Below are positions 53,886-64,000 of a stretch of DNA of 64,000 nucleotides, piece by piece. The stretch is taken from assembly GCF_932276165.1 (NCBI RefSeq), contig NC_063986.1, positions 6,398,501 to 6,462,500 on the forward strand. The letters run 5' to 3'. Position 1 is the stretch's first letter, and the number at the start of each line of letters is the position of its first letter. A program made the position numbers and the translations under genes. Source of the DNA: Plutella xylostella (lineage: Eukaryota > Arthropoda > Insecta > Lepidoptera > Plutellidae). The notes below the pieces were generated by a model. That model saw only the letters and a list, made by a program, of their open reading frames with translations, had not been told where the DNA came from and did no database searches.

Positions 53886-56800
53886 ATCTAATTGTTTAAG
53901 ACCGTATTTAATCAATCTAGTATAATTATTTAAGGACAAATCCGTTAAAAAGCTGTTATCAATCGGTATTATATTTTTATAATGTACCTATGTAAATGTA
54001 AGTAAATAACTGTCAACGATAAAAAGTCTTTACAAAATCGCACTCTTTATTGTCAGGACTTTATAGTTCGACTGTAACTAATAGTTTTATTTTATTTCAA
54101 GATACAGTACAAAATAACTGAAGTTTAATTTTACATTAAATCTTTTTCTTTTACCGACTAAATTAAAGTTGCTACATAAGATCTTACCTATCGCCTATCG
54201 GTGATATTTTTTTTTGCTTTTGCTTGACAAAGTAATGGTTCTATACAATTTGATTAAAAACATACTGCAGTTTATTTTGTACTGTATGTTAAAACTTAAG
54301 TTTATTTTGTCCTAATCTATTTTTAAATAAAGTTATTTCTCCTACACGATGAAAATTTTGGGTTATTGTTATTATTGAACAAATAGATAAAATCTTATAG
54401 ATAATATCTTAAAGTTTTGGACATACAGGTCTCAAAGAAGAAAGTAATTCTCATCATCTATTTCGAAAACATTTTGTGCGTTCTATATTTAAGACATGAT
54501 GTATTTCCTTGACAAATATTGAAATATTTTATCGTATCCGAAGAGTTTCACAACATCGAACGCGATCTTCCTCATCTGACCGCTCACTAGTCTCACTCTC
54601 ACTACCAACATTAACAACCATTCTAAGGGCGTCAAGCTATGTTTCCAACTTGCCCTGGTCTCCATAAAAACGTCTACCTCAATGTTAGTCAGTTCTTCAG
54701 CACATTACCTATGTTGTGAAAATCCCTAGTTTAGAAGAACGTCATCAAAATACTCATTAAAATATAAAGGAGAATGGCCATTTCTCTAGGGCGCCATGAC
54801 CCGCCAGAGCAGCCATTGATGAAACATATACTCATGTGTAGCCTATGACTACAGTATATCCTGGTGTAAATTTTATTATTATGAGGCATGGGAGAACGAA
54901 GATATAGGTGCTGAAAGATCAAGTCTTTGTACTGACTAGATGTTTCCTTCATAGGTACTAAGTTTTTTATTTTTCCCACATTTAGAACACCTTTATCATT
55001 GAATAAAAATAGGTTTGGTTAGTGCCTGCAAAGCGGGTCAGATTTGGCCATTATCATTTGTTTTTCTTGAATGCGTAATTGCCACTTGTATCTTTAGTAC
55101 CCGGGAATGGCAGTAGAGAGGTACCTATGGAGTAAGAAATATAGAGACTTCACGGTTATGCTATGACGGTACCTAAGTACATTTACAAAGTTTCCTATCA
55201 GATACCTAATATGATTTGACTTAATATCTCGGCAGCACCAGTAAAGTACAAATCTATTCTTACTAATGTCATTGCATGGTAATGAAATAAAAAACAGATT
55301 TATTACACTTTCATTTATTCATATACTTTAATCATAATAGTACATAGTAGTTAGGTAAGGTAATACAAGCACGTGATGTATGTTATAAGGTTAATATGCA
55401 AAAGATACAAATGGCAAAAAATCTACTTTAAATCCGCTCGATGACTTTTTTCAATGGGGTACGGTTCAGTCGAAAATTTTGCATAATATTACCGTACCCC
55501 CTTAATGCTGTTTGCATAATTCAATTTCCTAAACGAAACGTAAATCACATAAATTATATTTTTTATTTATTTATTTATTTAAATTATATTTTATATTATA
55601 TAATTTAAATAATGGTAGGTCTATAATATAGTACCTACATATTTATATACAGGGTACACAATCATCTCATCGACGTTCAGTTAGCCAGGTTCATACTAAA
55701 GATTTTTATTGTTAGACGCTTAGTGTGTCTGGTGCACAAAGCTTGCAACGGGATCGGCACTGAGAAAATTCTAGCCTGTACATAATACATAGTAATATAT
55801 TAACAAGAGATATGCTGTCTGGTGAGTCTGGTAACATGTTTCAGTATCAAAGAGAGGGAAATAATCCAGTGATATTATCAAATTGTAATTACTTAACTAC
55901 AGGGTAATAAAACACAGATTTATACACAGGGTAATAAAAACGGTAATAAATAAAATGCACCCAACAGCAGTTATGAAGTGAAAATCTGACGAAGTACTTA
56001 CTTAGTAGTAGTATTTACTTACTATTTGTAACAAAAGTAATTCTATTTTACTAAACGCCAGCTTCTAACCATCGTAGACAACATTATAATATAAAAAAGT
56101 GTTAAAGGTTACCCCAGCGTTTGCAAATTAAGTCTAACATATGGATTGATTGGATTACACTCACAAGCAATGAAATAGTTCCACTTAAAAAATGTCGACA
56201 TCAAAATAATGACCCCATTTTTAAAACATTTAATTTGGAATTAGTTCGAAATATTTATTTTTTTAGTTGGTAATATTCTGATGGGCTGTTAAATACGGCG
56301 TTATCGTCATTAAGGTAGTCTTTTTCGTTTACGAGTATTTATTATATTTGTTGCTTATTTTCACTGAAACTTTTTCATTGCTCGTAAGTGTATTAAGTAC
56401 TGACAGGTAATTTAACTGTACCTATGTAAACACTAAACAGGTAAAGTAGATATCCATTCATTTAGAAACAATTTAATTACCATGCGATACAAAAAGCACT
56501 AATTATGGCATTACCAATTTTAATTAAGTACTTCATCATTATTGAATAATTCTGAGATAAATTTAAGTATCGCTTGCAAGTACATACAAGTACGGCATAC
56601 GGTTGCTCATTTAATATATATTATCCAATTTCTTCACAGCATGTGGTGAGCGTTTTAGTTTTACCCAATGAAAGCAAATAAAAAGAACCATAATAATATA
56701 ATCGCGACCAAATTCTTCCAAACTGAGGGCGTTGACCACCATTCTTCAAGGAGACTCGGGAGTTCTGAACCGGAGACTACAGTCCCAGGTTTCGAGTTAG

Positions 56801-59800
56801 TCTGGCTCCATCGTGGTCCGTGAGTGGTGATTGGCCCGAAAGGACCCGACAGAGCGCTTCCAAACTATTTATGCGTCAAGCTAAAGTCAAGATAAGTACC
56901 TAATCACCATCAGCTCCAACCTAGGACCTATGTCATTATTGAAATTATTTTATCTTGTAGATCATCATAATCATCAGCTCGTCATCTGCTACTGCTGGAC
57001 ATTGGCCTCTACCAACTGAAGTTCCTATAAAAAGTATGAGTACCTATTCTGTGGAAATTTTGTCATAAAGAATAGCCAGGATTCAAGGGTATGTAATGAA
57101 AGAAATTCTGAAATTGGATCAGTTTTTGAACACATTTATTATAAACATACCTACATACATACAGATCTTGCTTCCCTTTACCTATTATTTATTTTGAAGA
57201 ATAAACAAGAATAATGTGTATCTCACTTACCTTCTTACCTTTTAGTGAGTGCAGGCCGTCGCTCGGAGCTTGGAGGTCGCCTACGGCAGGCTGCTGTAGG
57301 TGACATGGCTAGGGGTAAAGTTTATTCCAAAATTCCTGGCATTTTCTTTTTTCTTTCTTCATTTATATGGCTAGCAAAGACTTTCATTAAACCTGTCACC
57401 AATGGCTCACTGAGACGTAAATAGTTAAGTCTTGCATTTTTCTCTTTCTTTTTATCTACAAATTGAAGAAAAAATATAGATACCTACCTAGATATAAATT
57501 AGTAGGTTCATTAATTCCGACTCCGTTTCACTCAAGTCTCGTGTGATGGAATAATAAAAATTCTTGCATGGTAAAACTTTTTGTACTGACGGATATCTAC
57601 CGTAACTGCGCGGTTGCTCTCTGTCTCATATATCTAGAATAAAAAACATCTATAGAAAACTAAACAGAGTTAACAGCCGACTCGTAAAGATTCAAATCAA
57701 TAACGATCTTACATGTTAGTAGCAAGGCCGTATTTGCTATGCAGGCAGGGTGCAGCCTGTGTGCCTGCACTCAGCACCTGCTCTGCTACTGCGGTTCGTA
57801 TTCTACAACCAAACGCATCTTTAAAAAAATTGGTTCAAAAAATGCTAATGTTTACACATTTGTAATTAAATGATTAATATTTTATTAATTATTTTATTAT
57901 ATATTTTAATATTACCTATATTAATTAAGTATTTTTTTTATTGAGTGACATAATTTTGGGTTAGGAATTAGGTTATTTGTAGGAATGACCTTTATAATGG
58001 AGAGACCCTATGTTAGTGGAGATATGGTTTTTATACGTATAACGATTATATTATTAATTCCGATACTGGTAACGGATCGAACCAGTAAGATTGCGTTTTT
58101 ACAAAGTGTGTAGCACTCACAGAGGGCTAAAGCAGGTTCTAGAATACGTACCGGAGCCGAATGACGATAAAAAATACACGTCACTCTCACGGAACGATAG
58201 ACACTTATATTGCAGACATCACTATCGTATTCAATATCAGAATCAGTAGGTACATATCAAAATAATTACAAAACACATAAGATTCAGTGAACCTATCCAA
58301 AACGTATGTAAAATTCTGACTTACTGTGTACAATACATAAATATTATGCTATTAGTGGCAGATTTGTGAGGACCTCATGAAATGTTGCTTTTATTTGGCT
58401 CTCTGCATCAAGTGTAGCGTTTCAAGGAAGCGGCGGGCGCGGCGCATTGGCAGCTCGTCTAAAATCTAATGCATAATTATTGTATCTTCTTCTCTACTGA
58501 AAACATATGGGGAGGGTTTTGAAATGTTTCAGAAGTTGACAGATTTATCATCATCAGTGCTTGTTTGGCTTTTCTTAGCATGTCGGTTACTAATAAAAGA
58601 GCTGGACTAGGGTTTGTCACCGCGGTTAAACGATTAGCCAGTTAGATTAATAAAATTGTCTTTCGCTGGTTTGATAGACCAAAAAATATTCAGAATAAAG
58701 AGTTGGTCCATTCCTTTACCGTTATCTAACCTTTTGCAATAACTAGTACAGTTAAGAAGAAAAAAGAAATTGAATAAATGTTGAAACTATTTTAGCAAAA
58801 ATTCACGCAGTAAATTCAAATCTTAAATACATTTAAGAACAAAGCTGTACTTAATCTGTTACCTACCAATAGTACCTAATGACAAACCTATCAATGAATA
58901 AAATAGTCGCTATCAAATAAATTACATGTTTTCAAAATTCCGGGTGCTAGAGCACAAGAGAAAGCTAGCATCTGGCGGCGCGCCCAACACGTGCAGGCAA
59001 GGCCTTCTACAGCAGGGCATTGCGAGTAATTAAATCTAAATCTAAATTATTATTACTTCTGTGTTCAAGTCCGTCTGCTAAAGAATGCATGGGAAAATTT
59101 AAACATTTCAAGAATATGTACAAATTTACTTAGATTACTTATCTATAAAAATCCCATATTGATACTTATTTAAGTCTAGTGTTTCTGGTAGTACACCTTC
59201 CTAGGTAAATACCCAAATCAATTATTATGATGATGACATTATCGAAGTTAAATAAATAATATAATATGTAGGTGTAGGAGTATTAACTTCAACAAAGTCG
59301 AAATACTTATATGTCATAACCTTACACTTAGTTACTTCTGATGAAAGAAAAAAAAACCAAATAGCACATTCTATACTCGCTTATTATCTACAAACATCTC
59401 AAATTCCAGTCGTCAAAAGGGTAAGGTAACTAAACCCAAACAGGTACGAAAGATTTTAAGCCGAAAACTACTATACTTAGTCTCCCTTACAATCTTATAT
59501 TATAGCCGATTTTGACTACCTGCAGCTGGCCCTAGACTCTCAGAGGGGCTCAAAGTGTTCAACAAAAAGTGCATTTCGAGTAGAAAAAAATTCTAAGCAA
59601 GACGTCTAGACATTATTTTTTTTTGCTTCCTGGGATCCCAGGTAGAAATCTTTTCAAACTACTTTGTGACTGTCTAGCATAGAAATTGTAGCTTTAGATT
59701 CGTGAGAATGGAATTAGATGGGGAAGAATAATTTTAAACTACATATTGGTACAACCCGAAACCTCTACTTAACTGTAGCATTTTACAAGCATTCGTTTGT

Positions 59801-61145
59801 ATTTAATGTGTTGAATAAGTCATGAGAAAAGAGCCTGTTTCGTAATGTTTGGTTATTTGTGGCATTATCGCTGTCTAAACATATTTCAGATAGTCACATA
59901 AATTTCTAAAGTCTTAGAGATAATTAGATTAGAGACTTGTTGATGCTGCTGGTGCTGGTCGACTCTTCCTCATTGTCAGTTCCGTTTTTGGCTATGAATG
60001 TACCTACGTTCCGCCGTTATGTCTATTTTGTGCGGTAAGTAATACCTAATTAGGGTGTGAAAATATATGGAAAGAAAGAAAGAAAGAAAAATAGTTTAAT
60101 GACACAAAGCTAAATATGGAATATTGTTTATTAAACAGAAACAATTAGGTACATTTCAAAAAGAAAAAATACAGTAAGTATGCTTTATGCAGTAGTGGCA
60201 AAAGGGCAAACTCAACTAAATATTAAGTACTGAACTATAATTTTAAACCACGTATAAAATGTCTATTTAAATTTAAATAAATATTTTTTAAATGTTCGAG
60301 TACATCGAACATACTTAGATACGCAACCACCTCACAGCCAAAATAATTGCTGGTGCACCTTAATTTACCAAACAAATTTACCTATTTTAGGTTAATCTTA
60401 ACAAGTTTCAGATCTTTGAACACATATTATAACTAGATACACCTACACAGCTAGGTTAGACACAAGTAGGGTAGGGTATGCAAAGTATGCATATAATGCA
60501 ATATAAGAATAAGAATAATATTTATTAAGATAACTATAGGTAGTGTTTTAACAATAGGTCAACTTAATGCTAAAGGTAAATGAAATACTGCTCTGAACTA
60601 GGAAATAACAGAGTTTTTCCTGTGTTTCAGATTAAAAAGTTAAGTACATAAACATATAGAAACTTAACTAAGTATCTCTTTAAATAATTTTAGTAACTAA
60701 AGATCTTATGAATGTAAAAGGAATGTGCAAAGTAGAAATAAAATTGTGTGCTGAATAATTATATATGGACAACTTGCAGAGGTGACCTCATCATCATTTA
60801 TTAGTAAACTGGGTAAAGACTAAAGATCGATAGGTATTTAAGTAGGTACATACTAAAATTCTTTCTCAAGTCTGTTTTGATTTAGTAATATGATAGGATA
60901 ATAGGTGATTAGTGCCAAATTTATACAAATTCAGTGAACAGGAACAAATTTCATGTTTGACTTATATTTTATCATAATAATATTTACTTCTATGTAATTA
61001 ACTGAACAAAATAATATAAGTACATAATTATTTATAATTTAGTTATAAATATTAAACAAGCATTCGCTATTTTAACTGACGATGCGTCGAACATTGCATA
61101 CAAACCATTTACATTGATAACAATGTTACGTTGAAATGCTCTAGT
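53886..61145. other. Exon-free stretch between F47 and the rest of the array
   Basis: Seven kilobases with the MITE at 56156-56392, the second copies of the dispersed repeat (54780-55050), simple repeats (tttatttatttattta at 55563, gaaagaaagaaagaaagaaa at 60072) and otherwise AT-rich DNA. I found no supported coding region. A tract at 56725-56870 (ggagactcgggagttctgaa to cccgaaaggaccc) is GC-richer and unexplained. Confidence 0.5.
56156..56392. mobile_element. MITE with caatgaaa ends, copy b
   Basis: The left end tacactcacaagcaatgaaa is mirrored by tttttcattgctcgtaagtg at the right. Its interior shares atgtcgacatcaaa and ttagttggtaatatt with the copy at 8362-8598. Confidence 0.65.
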
Positions 61146-61340
61146 TTAGACCAACCTTAGACGTGTATCTTGTCTACTCGAGTTCCTCGTGAGGAGACAG
61201 TCGCAGTGGCCGCCGCGGGCGGTGAGGCGGCAGCGCGGCGCGTGCACGAGCCAGGTGAGCACGCGGCGACGCACCCGCCGGCGCCCGCGCAGCCGCCAGC
61301 GCAGCGCTACAACCACCAACCAACCAGCGTCAGCCACCAA
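61146..61340 (-). pseudogene. Possible degenerate FLYWCH-like exon
   Basis: The minus strand is open for 64 codons and reads RLRGRRRVRRRVLTW, then LVHAPRCRLTARGGHCDC. This is faintly like F40 (LRGRRF, TRWQC, RCRAS). A gttgtag acceptor-like site precedes it in phase 1, but the pyrimidine tract is poor, and the first Cys and the His pair are lacking. The GC-rich composition alone could produce such a frame. Confidence 0.25.
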
Positions 61341-62760
61341 CCACCCAGATACATGACAAGCGTGCGTGATCCGGTGCCCTGTGTGTGAGCTGTGCGCTAA
61401 GCTGTCGTACGATTCAATGGAATGTTGTGCTTCATTTCTATTCTAGCTAAAACATACTATATATAGTGTGATGTGCATGGTGTTAATTGTAGATGGAGAT
61501 TTCACCGACGCTTCCTGTATTTTTATCAAATGTAGAGCTTAAAAACAGAGATAGGGTAGAGTGCGTATTCATAGAAAAAATATATATTCAAATTTTAAGT
61601 TTGAAGGGCTCTCAGATGTCTGTATCTGCCTGGGCCGCGGGGCTCCGCTAGATGAAACTAAATACAGAAATATGACTCAATCGTATCGTAACTCAAAAAC
61701 GACCTTATTATCGGATGAGGATGATATGTTTTTGGCGGTATAAAAGTTTTGGGGAGAGGAGCGCGGCGTGAGAGGGGCTGATTCTGGATTCTGGGGCGTT
61801 ATCGATTGATGGTGGCATCACCAGGCGGCGGCGCGCGTCGCGGGGCCGTGGGTGGGAGCCACGCGCTGGGTTTATCGACCCTCGCGCACCCAGCGGCCCT
61901 AGAACCAGCCGCCGCCGCCGCCGCCGCCAACCGTGACTAACGCGATTAGGCCCCATGGGATGTTATCTCGAAATACTTACATCATACACACATTTTAACT
62001 AAAGAATGTTCTGTAGTTAGAAGTTGCTTTGCGGTATTGTTGGTGGGACTGATGACGTTGGCGTTGGATAGTGAAAAGTTGAAGTGTTAATTTATTAGTT
62101 ATGATCTTATGATAAGAGCTATATTATTTACAATTAGAATGGGATGTGTACATAGGTACACTTAAAGTGCTAGCATATTTTTTTTATAACAAAATCAATT
62201 ATTGTTTCTGTTGAGCCGAAATGGGACAATGTTTTTTATGAAATAGATACAAAGAATTTGGTCCTGACCCATCCACTAAAATATATAAAAAAAAAACATT
62301 ACGATATATTCGTCAAAGTACCTGTTCATATATGTTAGTCTAATCTGTGTAATAGATCAATTAACCGTTAAAATCACAAAACATCGTTTTAAAATTCAAG
62401 TTTAACCAAACCAGATGAATGAGCCGAGTAGGTAGATGTTTCCGAGTGAGTTGTAGGGCGTTGCGTAAGACATTCCACGCGCAGCTCTCACCGCAAGCCC
62501 TGCTTGGCCCTGCCGCTCACACAGACACATCGCATCTGTGTGTCCTATAAATATAGGGCGTGCGTCAGAATTAGGGCACGCGGCGTGCCTGTAGTGACGT
62601 GGCAGGTCCCAGCCCCTCCCCGCGCCTAACTTTCTTCTTTCATAACTCGCAAGTATCGATCCGTCGGAAGCAGTCGTCACAATACTACGACGTAGTATCG
62701 GAAATCTGAACCTAAATATAATTGTACGCGTCCCGCCCCCCGCACCCGGCCGGGCCCTTT
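61146..62760. promoter_or_regulatory. GC- and CpG-rich stretch, possible promoter region
   Basis: Three GC-rich blocks (about 61185-61320, 61750-61940 and 62725-62760) with many CG pairs stand out from AT-rich flanks. The second holds a run of gccgccgccgcc-type repeats. A plus-strand donor-like ccaggtgagc occurs at about 61250. This might be a promoter or first exon of some transcript, but no element is diagnostic. Confidence 0.3.
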
Positions 62761-63315
62761 TTTATCTCCATGGTTCGACAACAAGGAAATGAAACGAACG
62801 GGAATTTTCGTCTTCATTTAATTTTAACGAAATAACAGCCGTACAATCATTCAATTTATGAGACAGTGCAAACGTAAAACATTTTTGTTTATTTAAAGTA
62901 AATTCATCAAATCGAACTTTTTTAACGAAGGTCTTTATTGAGTTTGTTACACATAGTTAAGAAGGCAAAGCCTAAGTATAATGAAATTAATATTATAATA
63001 AAATTATGAGGTAAACTGCCATAAAAAATATAGTAGGTATAGGTAAAGTACCTTACCTAGGTCATAAAAATACATCATGTCGTGTTGTAAAAAAAAATCA
63101 TGACTATAATGTAACTTATTTTTAAAAAAAAAATATACAAAATAAAAAAAAAGTTATCAATAAAAAAACAAGAGTCACTGATAAAAAAAAATACAAAATC
63201 AATTCACACCATAATTTCTGTCAATTTGAACAACTAAAAAAAACCTAGCAGTTACCTACAAAACTTTGTAAGTTTAAAATAGGTACTAAATAAAGACCAC
63301 AATAATATAACATGG
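62761..63315. other. Spacer with A-rich runs
   Basis: AT-rich with several runs of seven to nine A (for example around 63090-63200). A minus-strand AATAAA-type signal for F47 could lie here, but I could not pick one with confidence. Confidence 0.45.
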
Positions 63316-63635
63316 CTACCTATATCGATGGTAGACGTCCTTCCGGCGCACATACTTACCGTCGGGCGTGAAGTAGTAGCTGGGCGGCGCGTGGATGTGC
63401 CGCCCGCGCACCAGGAACAGCACGTCCCCGCCCGCGCCCCCGCCCCCGCCCCCGCCCGCGCCCGCGCCCGGCCGCCGCGGCGCCGTGATCACGTCCGCGC
63501 GGCAGCCCGCCATGTCCCGCGACGAGCAGTACCACTGCTTGCGCCCGTGCGCCTGCAGGTTCTTCAGGTAGAACGTGTAGCCGGCGTGCAGCAGCAGCGA
63601 CTTGCCCGTGCGCGACGGCACATACACCGCCGGAG
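63316..63635 (-). CDS. mod(mdg4): FLYWCH terminal exon F47 (5'-most seen)
   Basis: The acceptor gttggcgcag opens 105 codons: PAVYVPSRTGKSLLLHAGYT, QWYCSSRDMAGC, RADVITAPRRPG, a Gly-rich insert (about residues 56-70), then VRGRHIHAPPS and a basic tail. It pairs with F44-F46. A perfect donor-like gtaagtat sits inside the tail codons (about 63360 downward), so the exon could alternatively splice onward. Confidence 0.82.
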
Positions 63636-64000
63636 CTGCGCCAACAAGCCAATCAGACCCCGCACACACCCGCACCGACCTCTAACTACGCTACTTACAC
63701 CTACGCTACTTCCTCCAACTTCTACTTACAGATCTCAAAACAAATACTTCATTAGCATCTTACAGCAACAAGAATAAAACATGTCGACGGTAACTCGTCC
63801 GTATAAACTTGGATGTTGGTATATTTTATGACACTTTACAGATTTACACGTAAAAAACCCACCAAAAGCAGGTAAATAGACGTAACAAACAAGACATAAA
63901 GCTTATAGACTATGACAAAAATTACTAACAAAGATTAGGATAGACTAGGATTGTTGATTTACAAGGGTAGTGGCAAGCCGCTCGTTGTAGAGACGGAAAA
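63636..64000. other. Spacer to window end
   Basis: No exon of the array or BTB-coding sequence was found. The shared 5' exons, if present, lie beyond 64000. Confidence 0.5.

Larger units (their letters stand above)
6911..63635 (-). other. mod(mdg4): mod(mdg4)-type array of alternative 3' terminal exons
   Basis: Forty-seven FLYWCH-type exons and three exons with other domains lie on one strand. Seen directly: each has an acceptor, a phase-1 start (two bases before the first whole codon), one zinc-binding module and a stop, and no consensus donor follows the domain (F47 is a possible exception). Known: Drosophila mod(mdg4) joins shared BTB exons to one of many FLYWCH 3' exons, partly by trans-splicing, giving chromatin and insulator proteins that differ in their C-terminal finger. 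Inferred: this is the lepidopteran counterpart, with the BTB exons beyond the high-coordinate end. Another BTB-FLYWCH gene cannot be excluded without them. Confidence 0.8.

Noticed and set aside
56725..56870. Possible coding exon in a GC-richer tract
   Set aside because: No frame on either strand shows a domain, an acceptor in phase 1 or consistent codon use.
6911..63635. lola- or Broad-type C2H2 zinc-finger exon array
   Set aside because: The modules have a single W-x-C, C and H-x-H pattern with YRFN-type cores, which is FLYWCH, not C2H2.
1..64000. CRISPR array, bacterial operon or phage
   Set aside because: No regularly spaced short repeats or prokaryotic gene layout; introns, SINEs and LINEs show an insect genome.

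Overview
The window looks like lepidopteran (moth or butterfly) genomic DNA. It is AT-rich with GC-rich islands at exons, has frequent taggtacctac-like strings, and carries insect LINE fragments, a tRNA-derived SINE, a 5S-rRNA-derived SINE and many foldback MITEs. No complete stand-alone gene is visible.

The dominant structure, from about 6.9 to 50.4 kb plus one outlier at 63.3 kb, is an array of short GC-rich exons, all on the minus strand. I count 47 FLYWCH-type zinc-finger exons: 44 open and 3 disabled by a nonsense codon or frameshift. There are also three partial relics and a 135-bp partial triplication. Each open exon has a 3' splice acceptor followed by two bases and then an open frame (a phase-1 junction), one FLYWCH core (aromatic-rich lead, W-x-C, second Cys, usually H-x-H) and a stop codon. 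Most end right after the H-x-H, and several have an AATAAA hexamer close downstream. This is the layout of mutually exclusive 3'-terminal exons of a BTB gene of the modifier of mdg4, mod(mdg4), type. The shared 5' exons (BTB domain) are not in the window and are expected beyond the high-coordinate end.

Near the middle of the array (34.8-39.9 kb), three exons with the same strand, acceptor type and phase encode different domains. One is a 615-codon piggyBac-transposase-derived exon with degraded catalytic positions. One is a pipsqueak-type (psq) helix-turn-helix exon. One is a short Cys-rich zinc-ribbon exon resembling the C-terminal ribbon of piggyBac-family transposases. If they are spliced like their neighbours, the locus would make BTB-transposase, BTB-psq and BTB-zinc-ribbon proteins beside the BTB-FLYWCH set. 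This is the most unusual feature of the window.

Layout: 1-6.8 kb, repeats, including a direct duplication of a composite 2.4-2.6 kb element; 6.9-24 kb, exons F1-F22; 24.3-26.2 kb, two 5'-truncated LINE fragments; 26.7-34.4 kb, F23-F33; 34.8-39.9 kb, piggyBac exon, F34, F35, psq exon and zinc-ribbon exon; 40.7-50.4 kb, F36-F46; 50.4-63.3 kb, mostly exon-free DNA with a SINE, a 650-bp inverted-repeat MITE and a GC-rich stretch at 61.1-62.8 kb; 63.3-63.6 kb, F47. The array shows birth (recent tandem copies F14/F15, F21/F22, F45/F46) and death (F27, F37, F45, relics). Exon boundaries were read by eye and need transcript support.
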